64,000 nucleotides of DNA from Apostichopus japonicus (Eukaryota; Echinodermata; Holothuroidea; Aspidochirotida; Stichopodidae): the NCBI RefSeq assembly GCF_037975245.1, contig NC_092579.1, positions 23,975,166-24,039,165 of the forward strand, given 5' to 3'. Made by a program: the position numbers and the translations under genes. Below the pieces are notes generated by a model. The model made no database searches and was not told the DNA's origin. It saw only the letters and a list, made by a program, of their open reading frames with translations. This document shows, one piece after another, positions 38,279-51,900 of this stretch (positions are counted from its first letter, which is position 1; each line of letters opens with the position of its first letter).

Positions 38279-38493
38279 TTAATTTATCGAACACTCGACC
38301 TCAGGATTGCAGAGTAGACCCGTATTGTTTTAGTTGTCTAACTTTATGAAAAAAGGAACATAAACAAGAGATGGTTGTGTGATGCATTAACAATACCTAT
38401 TGGAGGAGTGGTGGGGAAAGCTAATTGGTTAATTGCTTGTTATTCATTTTGTATTGTTGGGCGGTTGCTAGCACATGGTAAAATTAAAAAAAC

Positions 38494-38541
38494 AATAAAC
38501 AATGGCAACAGAATGGACCTCTTGTAGAGGAGTTGAATAAA
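38494..38541 (+). terminator. BPTF poly(A) signals
   Basis: AATAAA occurs at 38494-38499 and again at 38536-38541, about 215 and 260 bases after the BPTF stop codon. Either could direct 3' end formation. Confidence 0.55.
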
Positions 38542-39668
38542 AGTAGATATTCTACAAGACAAAACCCTACAATTTGTTTCCAAAAATGTGAAGGTCATTT
38601 AGACATCATAATATTGACAAGAAAATCAACTTAAATTGCTAGAAATGTACTATTTATTTCATTGTGATTGGTTTGAAGGTTATTAACACATTACACGTAA
38701 TATGATTATTTTTTATTGATGTTCCACCTCGTTGGTGTTAATTGAACTACACATTTAGCAATTTTCTAATTGTAATATGCTGTAATTAGTTCTTCAAGGA
38801 AGGCTCACCCTTCCCACTCTCCCCTATTCACGTAAATTCAAAATGGATCAGTGACAGTAATTTGTAATAGTGCACCTAAAGGGTTCTTGACATCTGAAAC
38901 TATCCAGGGTCCTCCCCTGGTGCACATCTGAATTATTTATACCTGGGAATTAGTTTGTTCCATATCTGCCGTGGACCTCCCCTTTGTATTGTGGCTGATT
39001 AAAGAATGTGAGTTGAAGTAAAATTAATAATAATAATTATTTGACTGGAGCATCTTGCTATTCTTGAACCTGCAGCAGATTATGTGCCACTCTATACAAG
39101 TGAATTAATCTATTGAAGGATGGTATGGTCAAATGTAAATTATTTCAAAGCAAAGCCAATATTCCTTGATGTTATAGCCAAGGTTCGATGAGGTTGGGCA
39201 TTTTTACTTTAACTTTTGAGGGATTTCTGTAGGGATTTGGGGATCAATTTGTACATACCACGTGTGTAACATATTATATTTTGTTTTTCATGTACAAACA
39301 CTTTTTGCTTCATTCATCAATGGCAGGCTCTCAAGTGTACATAAAAAAGTTGAAAAATAGAAAAAAAAAAGATAATATGGAAAACAAAAAATCTTTAAAA
39401 GAGAGAAAAGAGAAAAAAAGAAGTAATAGAGACATACAAGAGGTCTATGGAAAGGAAAGGAGTTTGCCAATGTAGGAATAAATTCTTGAGGTATGGATAA
39501 TAAGATTTTGGTCTTGACAAAATACTGTACAAGTAGTTAATTTTTTGAGATATTTTGGAATAAACTTGATAAGAATGTTTATCTGTTGTTTAATTAATCA
39601 TTATTGAACTCATTCAATGATTAATAACAAACACATTTTTTTTAAGGGAGATTATAAAAAAAAAACAA
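38542..39668. other. Convergent spacer between BPTF and PIGX
   Basis: AT-rich DNA between two genes whose 3' ends face each other. A purine-rich, A-dominated tract lies at about 39340-39430. No gene is supported. Confidence 0.5.
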
Positions 39669-39674
39669 TTTATT
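39669..39674 (-). terminator. AATAAA overlapping the PIGX stop codon
   Basis: The hexamer AATAAA on the minus strand includes the TAA stop. A T/A-rich tract follows about 10-30 bases on. It may be the poly(A) signal, giving a very short 3' UTR. An ATTAAA variant lies further downstream near 39588. Confidence 0.35.
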
Positions 39675-42600
39675 CATCTTTCTTTACAAAGTTATTTGAA
39701 GTACACATAGTGAGAAGCAATAATAATGTGAAGATTGATATTGTGAAAAATGTTCCACAAATCACCACGGTGATGTGGTTCTGTTGACCAACCGGTACAG
39801 TCAATGTTAAAGGCTCAGATGAAAACTGGAAGACAAAAACATGAAAATAACATTAGCGATACGGGAGGGTAACACATACTGTAAGACGACATCAAGACAA
39901 TAAACAATTGGCAGGGTAACTACTACACCATACACAGGAACTCCAAACAGCGTTCATGCTTCTCCAAGTCAAATTTAATTTTTATTAATACATACATACT
40001 TCAGAAATCCTGTTCAAAGGAACTGTTTAAATTCTGGAACTGAAAAGTTGACTATTAACGCTATTAAACTGCCTACTTGTCGTTTTTTTTATTATCAAAA
40101 TGCCAACAAACATTAACCACGATGAACGTAAAAGTATGCTACAACAGTAAGTCTCACCCCAATGATATTTATGGACTGACCTGTACTGCAATCTTCTGCC
40201 AGTAGCACAACAATGACCCAGCAGTAGCATCACAAGGTGCCCTGATATAGTTGTCAGATTCTGCAGGTGTAGCTTCACCATCTGTCACCAAAAGGGAGAG
40301 AAAGTATTTTAACTCGGGTCATGTGTTAGATATCTTATTTCCTAATAGTTGTTACTTGGGTTATGTGTTAGGTATCTTATTCCCTAATAGTTGTAACTTG
40401 GGTTATGTGTTAGGTATCTTATTCCCTAATAGTTGTAACTCTGGTTATGTGTTAGGTATCTTATTCCCTAATAGTTGTAACTCGGGTTATGTGTTAGGTA
40501 TCTTATTCCTTAATAGTTACGCCTTGTTTTGATCCTAGATTAGCTCTCAGAGAAGGACCTAATGTATGGTGGAGTGTTAGCTCAGTGGTTAATGCCGGTG
40601 CCTTCCAATCATAACGTCCCGAGTTCGAGTCACTCCAAGATAAATGCATGTTGTCCAGTTACAGATTTGTAGACAATTCATAATCATGGACGTTAAATAT
40701 GAATCTAAGAGACTGACTTCGGTCAGCTTGCGGCTTTGATACGCGATGATGGCTTCTTTGCGAGTTCCAGCTTGTAGGAGGATCTAAAATACATACACAC
40801 ATACATACATACATGGTGTGACCATTATGTACATTGCAGTTAATCAACTCTGATGATGTAGCCTTCTCAGTTCTCTATTGCCAATTAAATATAACATTAC
40901 ACAAGTTGGAACTTAAGAACTCTTGCACTCAAGTTATTATTTGGGATTAAGAAGATACAGAATGGGATTAAGTAGATACCCAGAATGGGATTAAGAAGAT
41001 ACGGAATGTGATTCGATCATAAATGATTCGATCATTATGTTTAGCTGTGACATACCACATCTGACAGCAACTACAGGGTTGGGGAGCACAGAACTCTTTC
41101 CATCTCCATTCATCTGAGGCTGCTGATATCTGAGGTGAATTGGTAGCGACACCGACGCAACAAATTGGTCATCCGCAGCATCAGTGCTTTCAATAAAGAT
41201 GAAGAAGTTGAACTCTGTAGATAAATGTGCTGGCTTCTCCACATCGACAGCTTCTAAAATCTGTGTCTAAATGAACAATGAAATAGTTGACAAGTTGTAA
41301 ACAATCTTTAAGGCATTGTTTTGGCTAAGAGCAAAGGTATAATACTCTACTGATGAGATTTCACAGCTGAAATCAATTGTGTGTGCTCCTCATCAATTTA
41401 TCAGCCATGTACCACTTTAAATTAATTCCAGCCTACTAATATCTGACCAATGTCTCCAGTGGCCAAAAACAACTACCTTGGCAGCTTGAGTGAGACTACC
41501 ATTATGGGATATGTGGTAACTGGTGGAATAAAAACACACCCCTCAAAATATTACTATTAATAAGGAAATGACCCACGAAGAGTCAATCACTGCTGTATGT
41601 TGAACTTTCCAAGTAAGCTCTGCAGACATGTGTGTCATCAAGTAAAGAACACCTAGCATTTAAAATCTTTGATCTGAAAGGATTCATGTTACATCAATGT
41701 CTAAAACAATTTCTTTGTGAGAACCCGGAGAGTAATCAGCTTACCAGGGCTGGCTGAAAAAGTGGGGGATATCCCAAGGCTAACTATAAGGGACTTACAT
41801 GAGCTCGGCAGAGCAAATTAGATATATTCTGTACCATTACATGACACTCACCTCAGGTCCTCCAAAACTTTTCAAATTTGCAAGCTCATACTGGTCAATG
41901 TAAAATCCAGGAGGGAATGTTTCCACCAAAATTAATCTGATTTCTTGTCCAGAACGGGTTATGTTTCCATGAAGCGATGTTGTCAAATCTCTGAGAAGAG
42001 AAACAGAACTTTGTTACAAAGGAAGACTTGCATCATACTGTAACATAGTTTATAACTTGTGCAATAACTACTCTTAGTTGGCTAAATGAATTTCAGGTTA
42101 CTTCACCGAAGAATACAGACACCTCTGTTTGATGATGCTGTTACTTCATATTCTTATCTTTCAAATACAGTACATGTTAATACCTGGAACCTAAAGATTG
42201 AAAAATTGCAATGACTCTCTTTATAATAATTTAGGGGAGTTCAATCATGTGAAAGTTAAATAATGCATGCAGTGATGCAGCCCTGCAGGAGTCAACTCCA
42301 GCAGTCTTCTTTGAGATGTTTTGAGAAACCCTAGAAAATTTGAGATAGAAAAATAAGTCAAAGACATTTCAAACAATTATACTACTCTCAAGAAAAGTCT
42401 CTTGGACAGCAGTTGTCTTCAGTCAACACAAAAGCCATACTGAAAAGTAAAGTACCAAATCAACCTGATACAAGATGAACAGCACCATATCCTATACCAT
42501 GATGGTATGATTTGCAGTCATGGTTACATTATTCCTGATACTGATTGAGATGAGGCAAGTATTAGGATGTTAGCCAAAAAGGCAGAGATGGAGACAAATG

Positions 42601-43704
42601 TCCATTCTTAGGTTTTGTACCTGTGATAACCTTCTTTGAAAACTTCTCTGCTCAAAGTGACACCTTCCAAGGTTGGACAAGTTGGTTCTCCACTGGCTGA
42701 AAGACGATTTAAAGCAAGGAATTGCTAAATGTAAACCAATATTCTATTTCCTATCAATTGACTAAGTTGCGAAGTAGGCGAGACCTCAGTACATGTGTTT
42801 TAAGACTGAGCAGAATTTCTAGGCTTGTTTTGAAGAATACAAATATTGGGTTTCTTTGGATTTTACACATCTTAATTTGTGGCATATTAAGCACAATAAA
42901 ATGAAAGTATACTCTGACCTAGTATGCAGTTAAGTATTGGTGAATGGATGTTTCTTATTTTTAAATCTAGTGAATTCTTTGAATATTGCATAATTTGTTT
43001 CTTTTTATAAATGTTTAAGCTCTATTCAGCAAGATCACATTTCTAAATATTTTACTCAATCGCACCAAGAAAATAAAGCCTGAAACTTAAAAACAAAAAC
43101 TCAATTACCTCAGTGATATGCAATATATATAAACTTGTTCAAGAGGTCACAACAATCAACTTACAGTAGCATGCACATTTCAACATGTATTTTAAACTAG
43201 CAAACATGACATTTGTATTGCCTAGATGTAAAGGTTCCTTTCTGGCAAAACTATCCTTGACAAACCATATCTTGAACACACATCACCTAACCACACACTC
43301 CATTATGACTAAAAGAAATATGCAAAATGAAAAAAAAAGTGAATTCTCACTAATGACTGAACCCTTGTCATTATGCTTTGACCTTGAATTGAATACTGTA
43401 TGCACAACTGTGCTATGGATGTCTTTTTGATGTATACCGTGGCATTACAAATGTTCATTTTTATTATAATCATTACCTATACTTCTTAAAAATCTACTGT
43501 AAATAAAAAGGAAAAAAAGAAAAGCGAAACAAAATTGAAAGAAATTTGGAGAGAATTAAAATTTGATAAGTAAAACAGCCAATTAAACTGTCTAACCATT
43601 GATCTTTTCTTTGACTGCATTAACATGGTGTTAAGAATCATCAATTACTTACCATGTGATAATGCCAAAGAGATGACGAGAAGTACTTGGAGAAGCAGCT
43701 TCAT
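39670..43704 (-). CDS. PIGX: PIGX, GPI mannosyltransferase I stabilising subunit
   Basis: PIG-X is an ER type I membrane protein that stabilises PIG-M, the enzyme adding the first mannose to GPI anchors. Minus-strand exons 43653-43704, 42621-42696, 41852-41990, 41056-41260, 40181-40281 and 39670-39825 join in phase. They sum to 729 nt, 242 residues, close to human PIGX (about 258). A signal peptide is visible (MKLLLQVLLVISLALSHG). The family core is FPPGFYIDQYELANLKSFGG, close to the human PAGLYVDPYELASL. Further matches are VSLPIHLRYQQP and LPNPVVAVRC, then TLTVPVGQ before a single membrane span (about 210-231) and a short tail ending KKDE. A C-terminal KK near the end suits an ER protein. 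The exon 2 donor (GTACAA) is weak. Confidence 0.9.
40311..40520. repeat. 42-bp minisatellite, 5 units, PIGX intron 4
   Basis: Five near-identical 42-bp units, core ATGTGTTAGGTATCTTATTC then CCTAATAGTTGTAAC. It begins within 30 bases of PIGX exon 5. The unit length is a multiple of three, so one frame is open but carries no known protein. Confidence 0.88.
40571..40815 (+). mobile_element. tRNA-derived SINE in PIGX intron 4
   Basis: A tRNA-like head carries an A box, TAGCTCAGTGG (40578-40588), and a B box, GTTCGAGTC (40623-40631). GGAGTG and CACTCC could pair as an acceptor-like stem, but the T-arm does not fold, so it is not a functional tRNA. An unrelated body follows and ends in an ACAT microsatellite at about 40793-40815, as SINE tails often do. 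Confidence 0.65.
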
Positions 43705-44569
43705 TACAAGAGATTGTTAGCTGACTCACATTAATTAGTCTTCTTTCAATTCATTGATAATACTGTAGGGTGTGATATCCTGTTGAAACAAAAGGGTAAA
43801 AACAAAGTTTTTCTGTTCAATTCAGCTAGCTATGAATATCCAATGCCTGCTTGAGTCCACTGCTTTTAGTCTTAATTATCATTGTTCTGCACATGAAAAT
43901 CTAAATGGTTAACTTGGAAAGAATTAGTTTGCTACTACTAGTCTTACATCATAGAAGCCTACATGTGCATCTATTTTTACACATTTTTAATTTTTTTTTT
44001 ATTGAAGCTATGGACAATTTCCATATAAGTATCAACTTTACATTTGATACATGCTTGCTTACTATCTTGCAGTCTACAACACACCATAAATTAATGTCCC
44101 ACTACTTTCAGCATAGGGTTTTTGCAGCAGGAAATGAAAGTCAATGCTGAAATTCAAGCTCAAAAGCTTAGATTAGGTTCTGTGATTGTTCAACATTTTT
44201 TTGTTAATACTGGCAATATTAGTACACGATACTTTGTATAACGATGGGAGTTCCTATGTCCTTCGGTAGAACAGTTTACTAGCATAGCATACAAGCATTG
44301 CCTAAATTTACAGCAGTCTCACAAGTTTCGTTAGCCGTTAGTGATGTTAGGCCTAGTTCAGTTTCTATGCGTTAGGCTTACTAAGCCAGCTGCACTAACG
44401 TCGTGAGGCAAGCGTGAAGTATTCAACCGGAATTTCATAAACATTTACGATACTTTTCCCCACTCAGTATTCATCCCTGTTCCTTATCACCACATTTCTG
44501 AAATCATGTTAATCACTGTACGCCAGTGGAGAACTACATTTCTCTCACGGTCAATTTCGTGAAATAGGT
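43705..44569. other. PIGX 5' flank
   Basis: Contains the presumed PIGX 5' UTR. No gene or clear core promoter motif is seen. CpG becomes more frequent from about 44330 leftward of the next block. Confidence 0.4.
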
Positions 44570-44745
44570 GCTACCACAGATTTTTTTTCAAGAAAAAAAT
44601 CCACGGAAGCGGGAGAACACTACAAACAAAACTCCCTTTACGTCACTGACGCTACATTGCATTATTAGAGCAGTTTGCTGGCGAGAGTGACAGCTGGTCG
44701 TGAAATAGCGCTACCAGATACAAGAATGGGCGGGCCTCTCAAAGG
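44570..44745 (-). promoter_or_regulatory. Possible PIGX upstream regulatory block
   Basis: A GC box, GGGCGGG, lies at 44728-44734. A CRE-like site, GTGACGTAA on the minus strand, lies at about 44638-44646, within a locally CpG-richer stretch about 0.9-1.0 kb upstream of the PIGX start. A 5' UTR intron would be needed to connect them. This is inference from motifs only. Confidence 0.25.
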
Positions 44746-45796
44746 AAAATGAAACAAGCTGAACTACTCATTACATATCTGTACTCAGCTCTCCCATCAA
44801 TACACCGCCCTCACCCCCTTTCATTGTAACAAGAAACATTTTTCAAATGACATTTACCAATACTCTGCTAGCTTACTATAATTGTCATTATTTTGCAAGT
44901 CTATTTGAATTATAACTGAAATCTCACTGATTTTGCTCCTTACTCCCCTCCCCTTCCTCCCTATTGTCATTTGTAAATGCCCCACATGTTAGAATATTCA
45001 ATAGCTAGTGGGTTTTATCAATTACCTTCTTAGAAGTGCTGATGTACCTTCCAAACATTATTTCCAGATCTTGAGGATTGTCATGTAAGACAACTGCATG
45101 TGGCAGAGACAGACAGAAGCAAATATACACTTGTTTGGCTTTTCTAACAAATTTGAGGGCAATATGGCTGATGTTTTATTAATACCATGGCAATAATTAG
45201 TGTTTTAGAGACCAAATGTGACACACATAAATGAGTAGGCTAATATGGTTTGTTTTCTATTTTATTCATTTCAGTCATGATCAATGGACACAATGTTACA
45301 TGATATGAAAATCATCATTATCAGCATCCAGTCTGTACGGAGAATTATTTTTTTACCATTATACAATAGCGGAAAAAACTATGACTATAAATATAAGCAT
45401 GTTTCGCCCACCAAAATATACGTGCAAGAGTTCAGCCATTACTATTATAGTTATATATCCAGTAAGATACTGTATCAAGGCAGCTTGTTCTATTTTAATC
45501 AGATAAATTACGTATCCCACTTTCCACCGGATTCACTCAAGCAACTATAAAACACCATGTTCTGCACACTAACACTATAAATTATCTTGTATCAGCTAAG
45601 CTGTACCAATTAATCAATGGCAATTACATGCTATAAAAGTGCCCCTTACAGAATTGAACACTCTTAATTCCCGACATATGGGCCACAGGTTGGGTTTTTC
45701 AGCAGAAAGTTTATACTGGAGTTCACGCCTTCAGCTGTAGAGCTGGACGCTTATCACTCTTGTGTACACAAACTGCATGGCCAGGCAAGTCCACTG
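44746..45796. other. Spacer between SPATA20 3' end and PIGX
   Basis: AT-rich sequence between two tandem minus-strand genes. Nothing supported beyond the SPATA20 poly(A) signal just to the right. Confidence 0.45.
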
Positions 45797-45802
45797 TTTA
45801 TT
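45797..45802 (-). terminator. SPATA20 poly(A) signal
   Basis: AATAAA on the minus strand, about 142 bases after the SPATA20 stop codon. Confidence 0.5.
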
Positions 45803-45943
45803 ACGCTTGAACGACTTCAGAGTTGTCTTCTTTTGCAGAGGGCTTAAATATTATGTTACTGTTCCAAAGAAATGTAATCTTCTTAGACAGACAAGACTCA
45901 TAGGCATGTGTTTTTTAACTGGAATTGCTGAGCTCACTGACTC

Positions 45944-48900
45944 TCATTTCTTTAAAAGTTCTTCGAGCTGACTCAGAGAATTTACAGGGAGCTGACACTC
46001 AAAATTCTCGCAGACATAACCCGTGGATTTCCCATCTTTCATCTCCAGGGATTTCAACAAGTCTACATTCTTGTAGAGAAAGGATTCTGCATCTCCATCA
46101 GCCAGGAGGAGAACCTTGTTTGGAAGATGATGTGCATGAATGCATTTCAAAAGAGCTTCAGTCTCTTCACTAGCTCTTTCTCCTCTGACAATGATCTGTG
46201 GGAAAGAAATAAATACATAAAATAAACCGGAAATGCAAAGTTACTGATAAAAGTTGTTATCAACTGAAGAGATACTGATTTCTTCGTCAAGTCTCATGAC
46301 ACAAATGACTTTGAGATCAACGTTATATTGAAACGATACGCTTCCTAGCTTTTGGCTGAATTTCTTACAGTACAGAGTAGTCAATCAAATTAAAGTCACA
46401 TTTGCATGTATCATTCAAGACAATGGACTACTTGAGACTTGAATACTTTCCATGCAAAGTATGAATAAAGAATTTATTCTCACTTGACAATTAAGTTGCA
46501 CTTTTCTTTGTATTTTGTGAGAGTTAATACATGATCAACACACAGGTGTAATTCTTGGGAAATGAAGCAGATACAACCAATATTTTGAATTTCTTACCAC
46601 CCATACTTGAAATATCGATGAAGAAAATTATTATTGAAAAGCATTCAAAATAAAATAAAACAATTAGCAAACTGCTTATCCACTAGAGAGCCTGTGTAAT
46701 AGAATGTGTAAAAGTAAGTTGGCCTGACGTTTCCATCTTAGCAGGATCTTCTTCAGAGGCTTAATGACAAGCATATTATAAGATTTTATGTGCTGTAAAT
46801 TTTGTGTATGAGTCTTAAAACAATTTTTCCAATGGAAACTTGCTATTTTAAGATTGAGTATTAATCTGTAAGCTGCTTAACACCTGATTAAATATCAGAA
46901 ATTTTCAAGGCAATCATTTTGATAAAGATCTTCCTTTAAGAGTACTAGTCATATTTCTATTTCTAATACTACAAAGCACCCCTGTTATAGGGAATATTAA
47001 GGTTAACCTACCTGTTGAGGTGTTTTATGATAAAACATAAGTCCAGAAATCATTTCCGGTAGGGCCATCGGTATCTTGCTTAAACGGTCAGAAAAAGCTG
47101 TTAAAAGTTTTTCAGCTTTTTCCTTCCAGTCTTGTCTGTTGAAAAGACGTGCCAACCTCACAAGGTTAAGAGCAGCAACTGAATTACCACTTGGTTCTGC
47201 ACCATCTTGATCTAAGAGAAATAAACAGATATGAATATTTAATAATCATCAGACAGTAAAGCATAGTTCCAATCTACCAACATTTTCTTTGCAATTTAAA
47301 GTTTTATGAACATAAGTTTTGTGCAAACTTTACATAATGGATTTTTGAGCCCCAGATGGGGAGATACACACAAAGGATTAAGTCAAAAGAATAAAAGAGA
47401 CGCTCTCTTCAAAGCTGTTAACTACTCCCTAACCTTCTTTCAATCTTAAAAGGATTGAATCATCCTTGCCAGTGGCAGAGAAATAGCCTGCCATTTCAGC
47501 ATCCCAGAATAATTCATCCTGTTTCTCTTGAAGTTGAACGGCAAACTCTAACCACGACTGGTCGTATGAGGCTTCGTAGAGGTCTAACAATGCCGAGATG
47601 ATAAAAGCATAGTCGTCGATGAAGCCTCCTATAGGCTGGGATCTATAACAAGGACAAATGAAATATAAAGACAATAGATATATCATGCTGCTATTGTAAG
47701 TAACAGACAAGTCATTGTAAGTAACACGACAATGGTTAAAGCTTTATCAAGTGTGTTGAAAGAACCGGCAGCTCTTACATTTAAAGTTTACAAAGCTGTT
47801 AACGAAATAAAATGGATGTACATAAATACTGTCATACATCTGGCACAAAGTTAACTTTTGTCCCTTCCATATCTTATTCCGGCTATAATCAGGAAATATT
47901 TGTCAAGAGAAAATCAACCATTATCCAAATATTTAAATAAATGTATGATATTACAAAATCTTGACAGGTTTATATATCATCCCTTCTGTCCAAGTTACCC
48001 TGCCCAGGTGCCTAGCCTACATTCCCATGCCAACCCTGACCTTTGCATAAACTTTCAGCTTAAAGTCAATATAACAATTCCAAATCATTTTGTTATTCAT
48101 TTCTGATTAACAGCAAATGACACAAAACTACAGCACCAGCAACAAGTAATAATAAGCTTACATTTGTTCAACTCCACCTTCCGAACCTTTGTACGAACTC
48201 CTGAGCAAACAACCGGAGTAGACATCAAACAGATTTTCCTTTACAAAGTTAGCAGCTTTCACTGCCCTCTGTAAATAGTCTGAGTCATTCAGTACCTGAG
48301 CAGTCCTGGACAAACCAGATATCATCAGTCCTTCAAGGTAAGAAAAAAGGCTCGAATATGAAAGAAGTTCTTCAATGTTACTTCAAAAATAATATGACAA
48401 AAAAGACTGCAAATACTATAACCAACACTGCCATGTTTGTTACTATGTCCAGTGCTGCTGCTGTAATGACAATGTAAACTACAAACACTTACCATTCCAT
48501 GATGCCAACATTTTATCATCCAGGTGCGGTTTCGGTCTCTTCTTTCTCGCCTCAAACAGAACACTCTTTGACTGTCTGATTGCCTCCTCGGCCTGTTCTG
48601 TAGTAATCTTTAATCTCCTAGCAGTCGCTTCGATATCACTTTGAATAAGGAGCACATTCTGGTTCTTAAGCTCATTATGCGGATCCTATAACGTTTGAAA
48701 GACAGTGATATAACAAGATAAGCAATTAAAATCCATATATGCACTTAAAAGCCATCGGTATCGGCCTTAAATTTGAACATGCTAAAATTGCTCAAACATT
48801 ATAGATATACCCTTCTTTAGGTACTGATTCTGTCACATATTCCCAAACTGCTCAAAAGAGTGGCAACAAAACGTTTGTTAAAGTTCGAAACACGAAAAAC

Positions 48901-51900
48901 CATTATTTGAATTGCTTTACATACTTGGGAGCATTAGAAATGAATTTCAGTCTTTGACCTCCCATACTAGTTACAGTTGATGAGATGACTAAGTCACAGA
49001 TAGTAATCAAATGAACTAACAGTCAACAACTCAGGCATATGTTACAATCCTGAAACTATACAGTCTATTCTTCAAGCATATGCAACACTATGATACTTTA
49101 CTCTTTTGACTGTACAAAAACTAATGACTCCTGTTACTATGGCAGCAATTTACCTGCTCAAAGCTGACATTTCCTCCCTCTCTCACATTAAAGTGTCGAC
49201 AGAATACATCTGACAGGCTGACATCTGTGCCCTCAAGTTTATCACACAACAACTCTCTAGCTTCCTTCTCAGTCCAAACACAGAAGGCGCCCTCTTTTTT
49301 ATCCTTTGCATCATGGGAAGGCAGAGAATCGGCATCCTCAGCACTGTAGAACCCACCAGACTGTATGACATATAGAACAAAAGAATGAGGGATGTTTCTG
49401 TTTACACAAGCATACACCCAATCCATGCAATGATATCCTAATCCTGGCTGTGTTTATAACAGATCTTTATCTGACTTTTTGACTCAGCAGTCTGCATTTG
49501 ATCATAGCCTTTGCAAAGTGTCTTCAGGCAAATTTTGTCTGTCCCCAAACATGGCAGTTTTACTGACCAAAGTTTCTGAAAGTTAGACAAAGAACTCTCT
49601 GTTTTAAAACCTAACAATTTATTAGTTTTCAGAATTCCATTCCTTGGCAGCTTTCTCTGACTTTTTCAAGTTCTATAACCAGGTTTATATTATTACACAC
49701 AAATACACACAACTTTATGTAAATCTGCCTTACTTTGTTTTACAAGTTACAGATCTTTGCTCAAGTGATATGTGAATGCATACAAGAGAAAAATTATCAG
49801 ACTGTGAGTCTTTTGGTGAAATGGTAAGAGTTAACAGGTATGCTGCATTCCTACCTTGAAGGTGTTAACTTTCCTTTTACCTAGGGCCCTCTAATGAAAT
49901 AAACTACATACAAAGTAAATAGGAAAGAATCAAAGCACACACTTAACTTCTGTTTAGATTTAACTAATTCTGTTGTCAGTTTAAAGGGAGTGTATGAATT
50001 CTTGTTTAGAGATGCAATCAATATTTTATAATAGCCCAACAAGGGAAGTTTCCAATACCCCCAAAAAATGCACCTACTGTAATGATCAGAGACTTAGACC
50101 TAAGCCTGCAGTTTTGTGCCACTTTCAATTTAAAACTTGAATAGAAAGCATTGATTCTCACCCATGTTGAAATATTGTTGGTGCCCTTCAAATATGATGA
50201 CTGACAAAATTACAAAAACAACTTAAAAGAAAAACCAAAGTGTTATTTACCTCATCGCTAAGATCCCTGCAAACATACTGAATAATTTCTTTTGCAACTT
50301 CAGCAAAGAACTCATCTTTTGTGATCTGAGGAAAATGAAACACAAAAGGCTTTTCTGGTTATAAATAATTAAATGGGGTTGATGGAATTAGCAAGGAAGA
50401 ATAAACTACAGTAATAAGAAATAATGCTGACTTCACATACCTCCAAGACTCCAGTTTAGTTTTATGTAAAGTAGAAAACTTAGAACAAATACTCAAATTC
50501 TGTAGATTAATTTAAATTAAATATTGATGGTAAATAACAGTTATGAAAACGTTTACGTCTTTAGTTTCATCAATTTACCTATAATGTTAAGTCTTAACGC
50601 AATAACCTTGTTTAACATCTTCTTGTCTTCTTAAGGTTCATAACCACACGTCTCTGCAAAAGTTCTACATATGTGGTATTTTAAGTACAATATGAACTTT
50701 ACCTGATAGGCTGTAATGTAGGCTGACACAAGTTGTCCCTGATCATACAGCATTTTCTCAAAGTGAGGAACATGCCAAACTCTATCAGTTGAATATCTGT
50801 GAAAACCCTGACAAATTGAGAAATAAAAGGCAAATGATTTGTGGGATTAAATCTCATTTAATTTTGCATGACAGACAGACAGATTTGAGTTGAATTGAAT
50901 TGAATTTATTTCTACATTTCTACATTCCATTATTTTACATTTACATTTTGAACAATTTATGATGAATATAGATGGTATCAAATACAGTAAACAGTAAATA
51001 TAGAGTATTGAAATAATATATATGTGAGATGGAAGTAGAGGAACCAGAAATAAGTGGATACTTTTCTGGTCTGGTCCCTTTGTAACAAAGAAAGTGCAAA
51101 ATACAACACCCACCCCACCAACCCCCGTTCCCCCTCCCCCCAAAAAAACCCAACAAAGTCAAAATCTTATAAAAAGAAAAAGAAGCATAAGAGAAAAAAA
51201 AACAGGAAGTACAACTAAGATGGATTGCTATGCAGTAGGTATTGTTTTAGTTTTTGCTTAAAAGTATTGAGTGTTGGAGAAATTTTAATGGCATGATTAA
51301 GAGAATTCCAGAAGGGTAAACCTGTGCTACGAATTTGAGAATGGTTAAGACTAGTTCTAGAGTAAGGATGGTGTAGCATATTCATCGAACGAGTGTTATA
51401 AGTGTGATAACTAGAATTGCAAGTATAAAAGTTATTAAAAGCTGGTGGGAGAAGACCATGATGAAATTTGTACATAAATATCCCTAGTTTGGACTTGTAC
51501 AAATCATATAAAGTTAATGTATTGGAGTCTATAAAGAGAGGAGCAGTATGCGATATGTAATGAGTCTGGTTTATATTGCGGATAACACGTTTCTGTAACT
51601 TAAATAAACTGTTAAGTAGAGTTGACTGTGTATTGCCCCAGACAAGAAGACTATAGTTGAGATGAGGAAGCACAAGAGCATTATACAGGGTAAAAAGTGA
51701 CTTCTTAGGTAAAAAATTCTTTAGTCTATTGATCACACCATTGGATTTAGAAAGCTTCTTGCTGACCTCGGAGATGTGTTGTTTCCAAGTCAACTTATCA
51801 TCAATGGTTATCCCTAAAAATTTAGCATGAGGTGAAGCATCAACTTGATGCCCATCCAGTATAACATTAATGTTACTAGAGTCTTGGACCTTGTTATCAA

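Noticed and set aside
40571..40640. Functional tRNA gene
   Set aside because: A and B boxes are present, but the T-arm does not pair and a SINE-like body and microsatellite tail follow.
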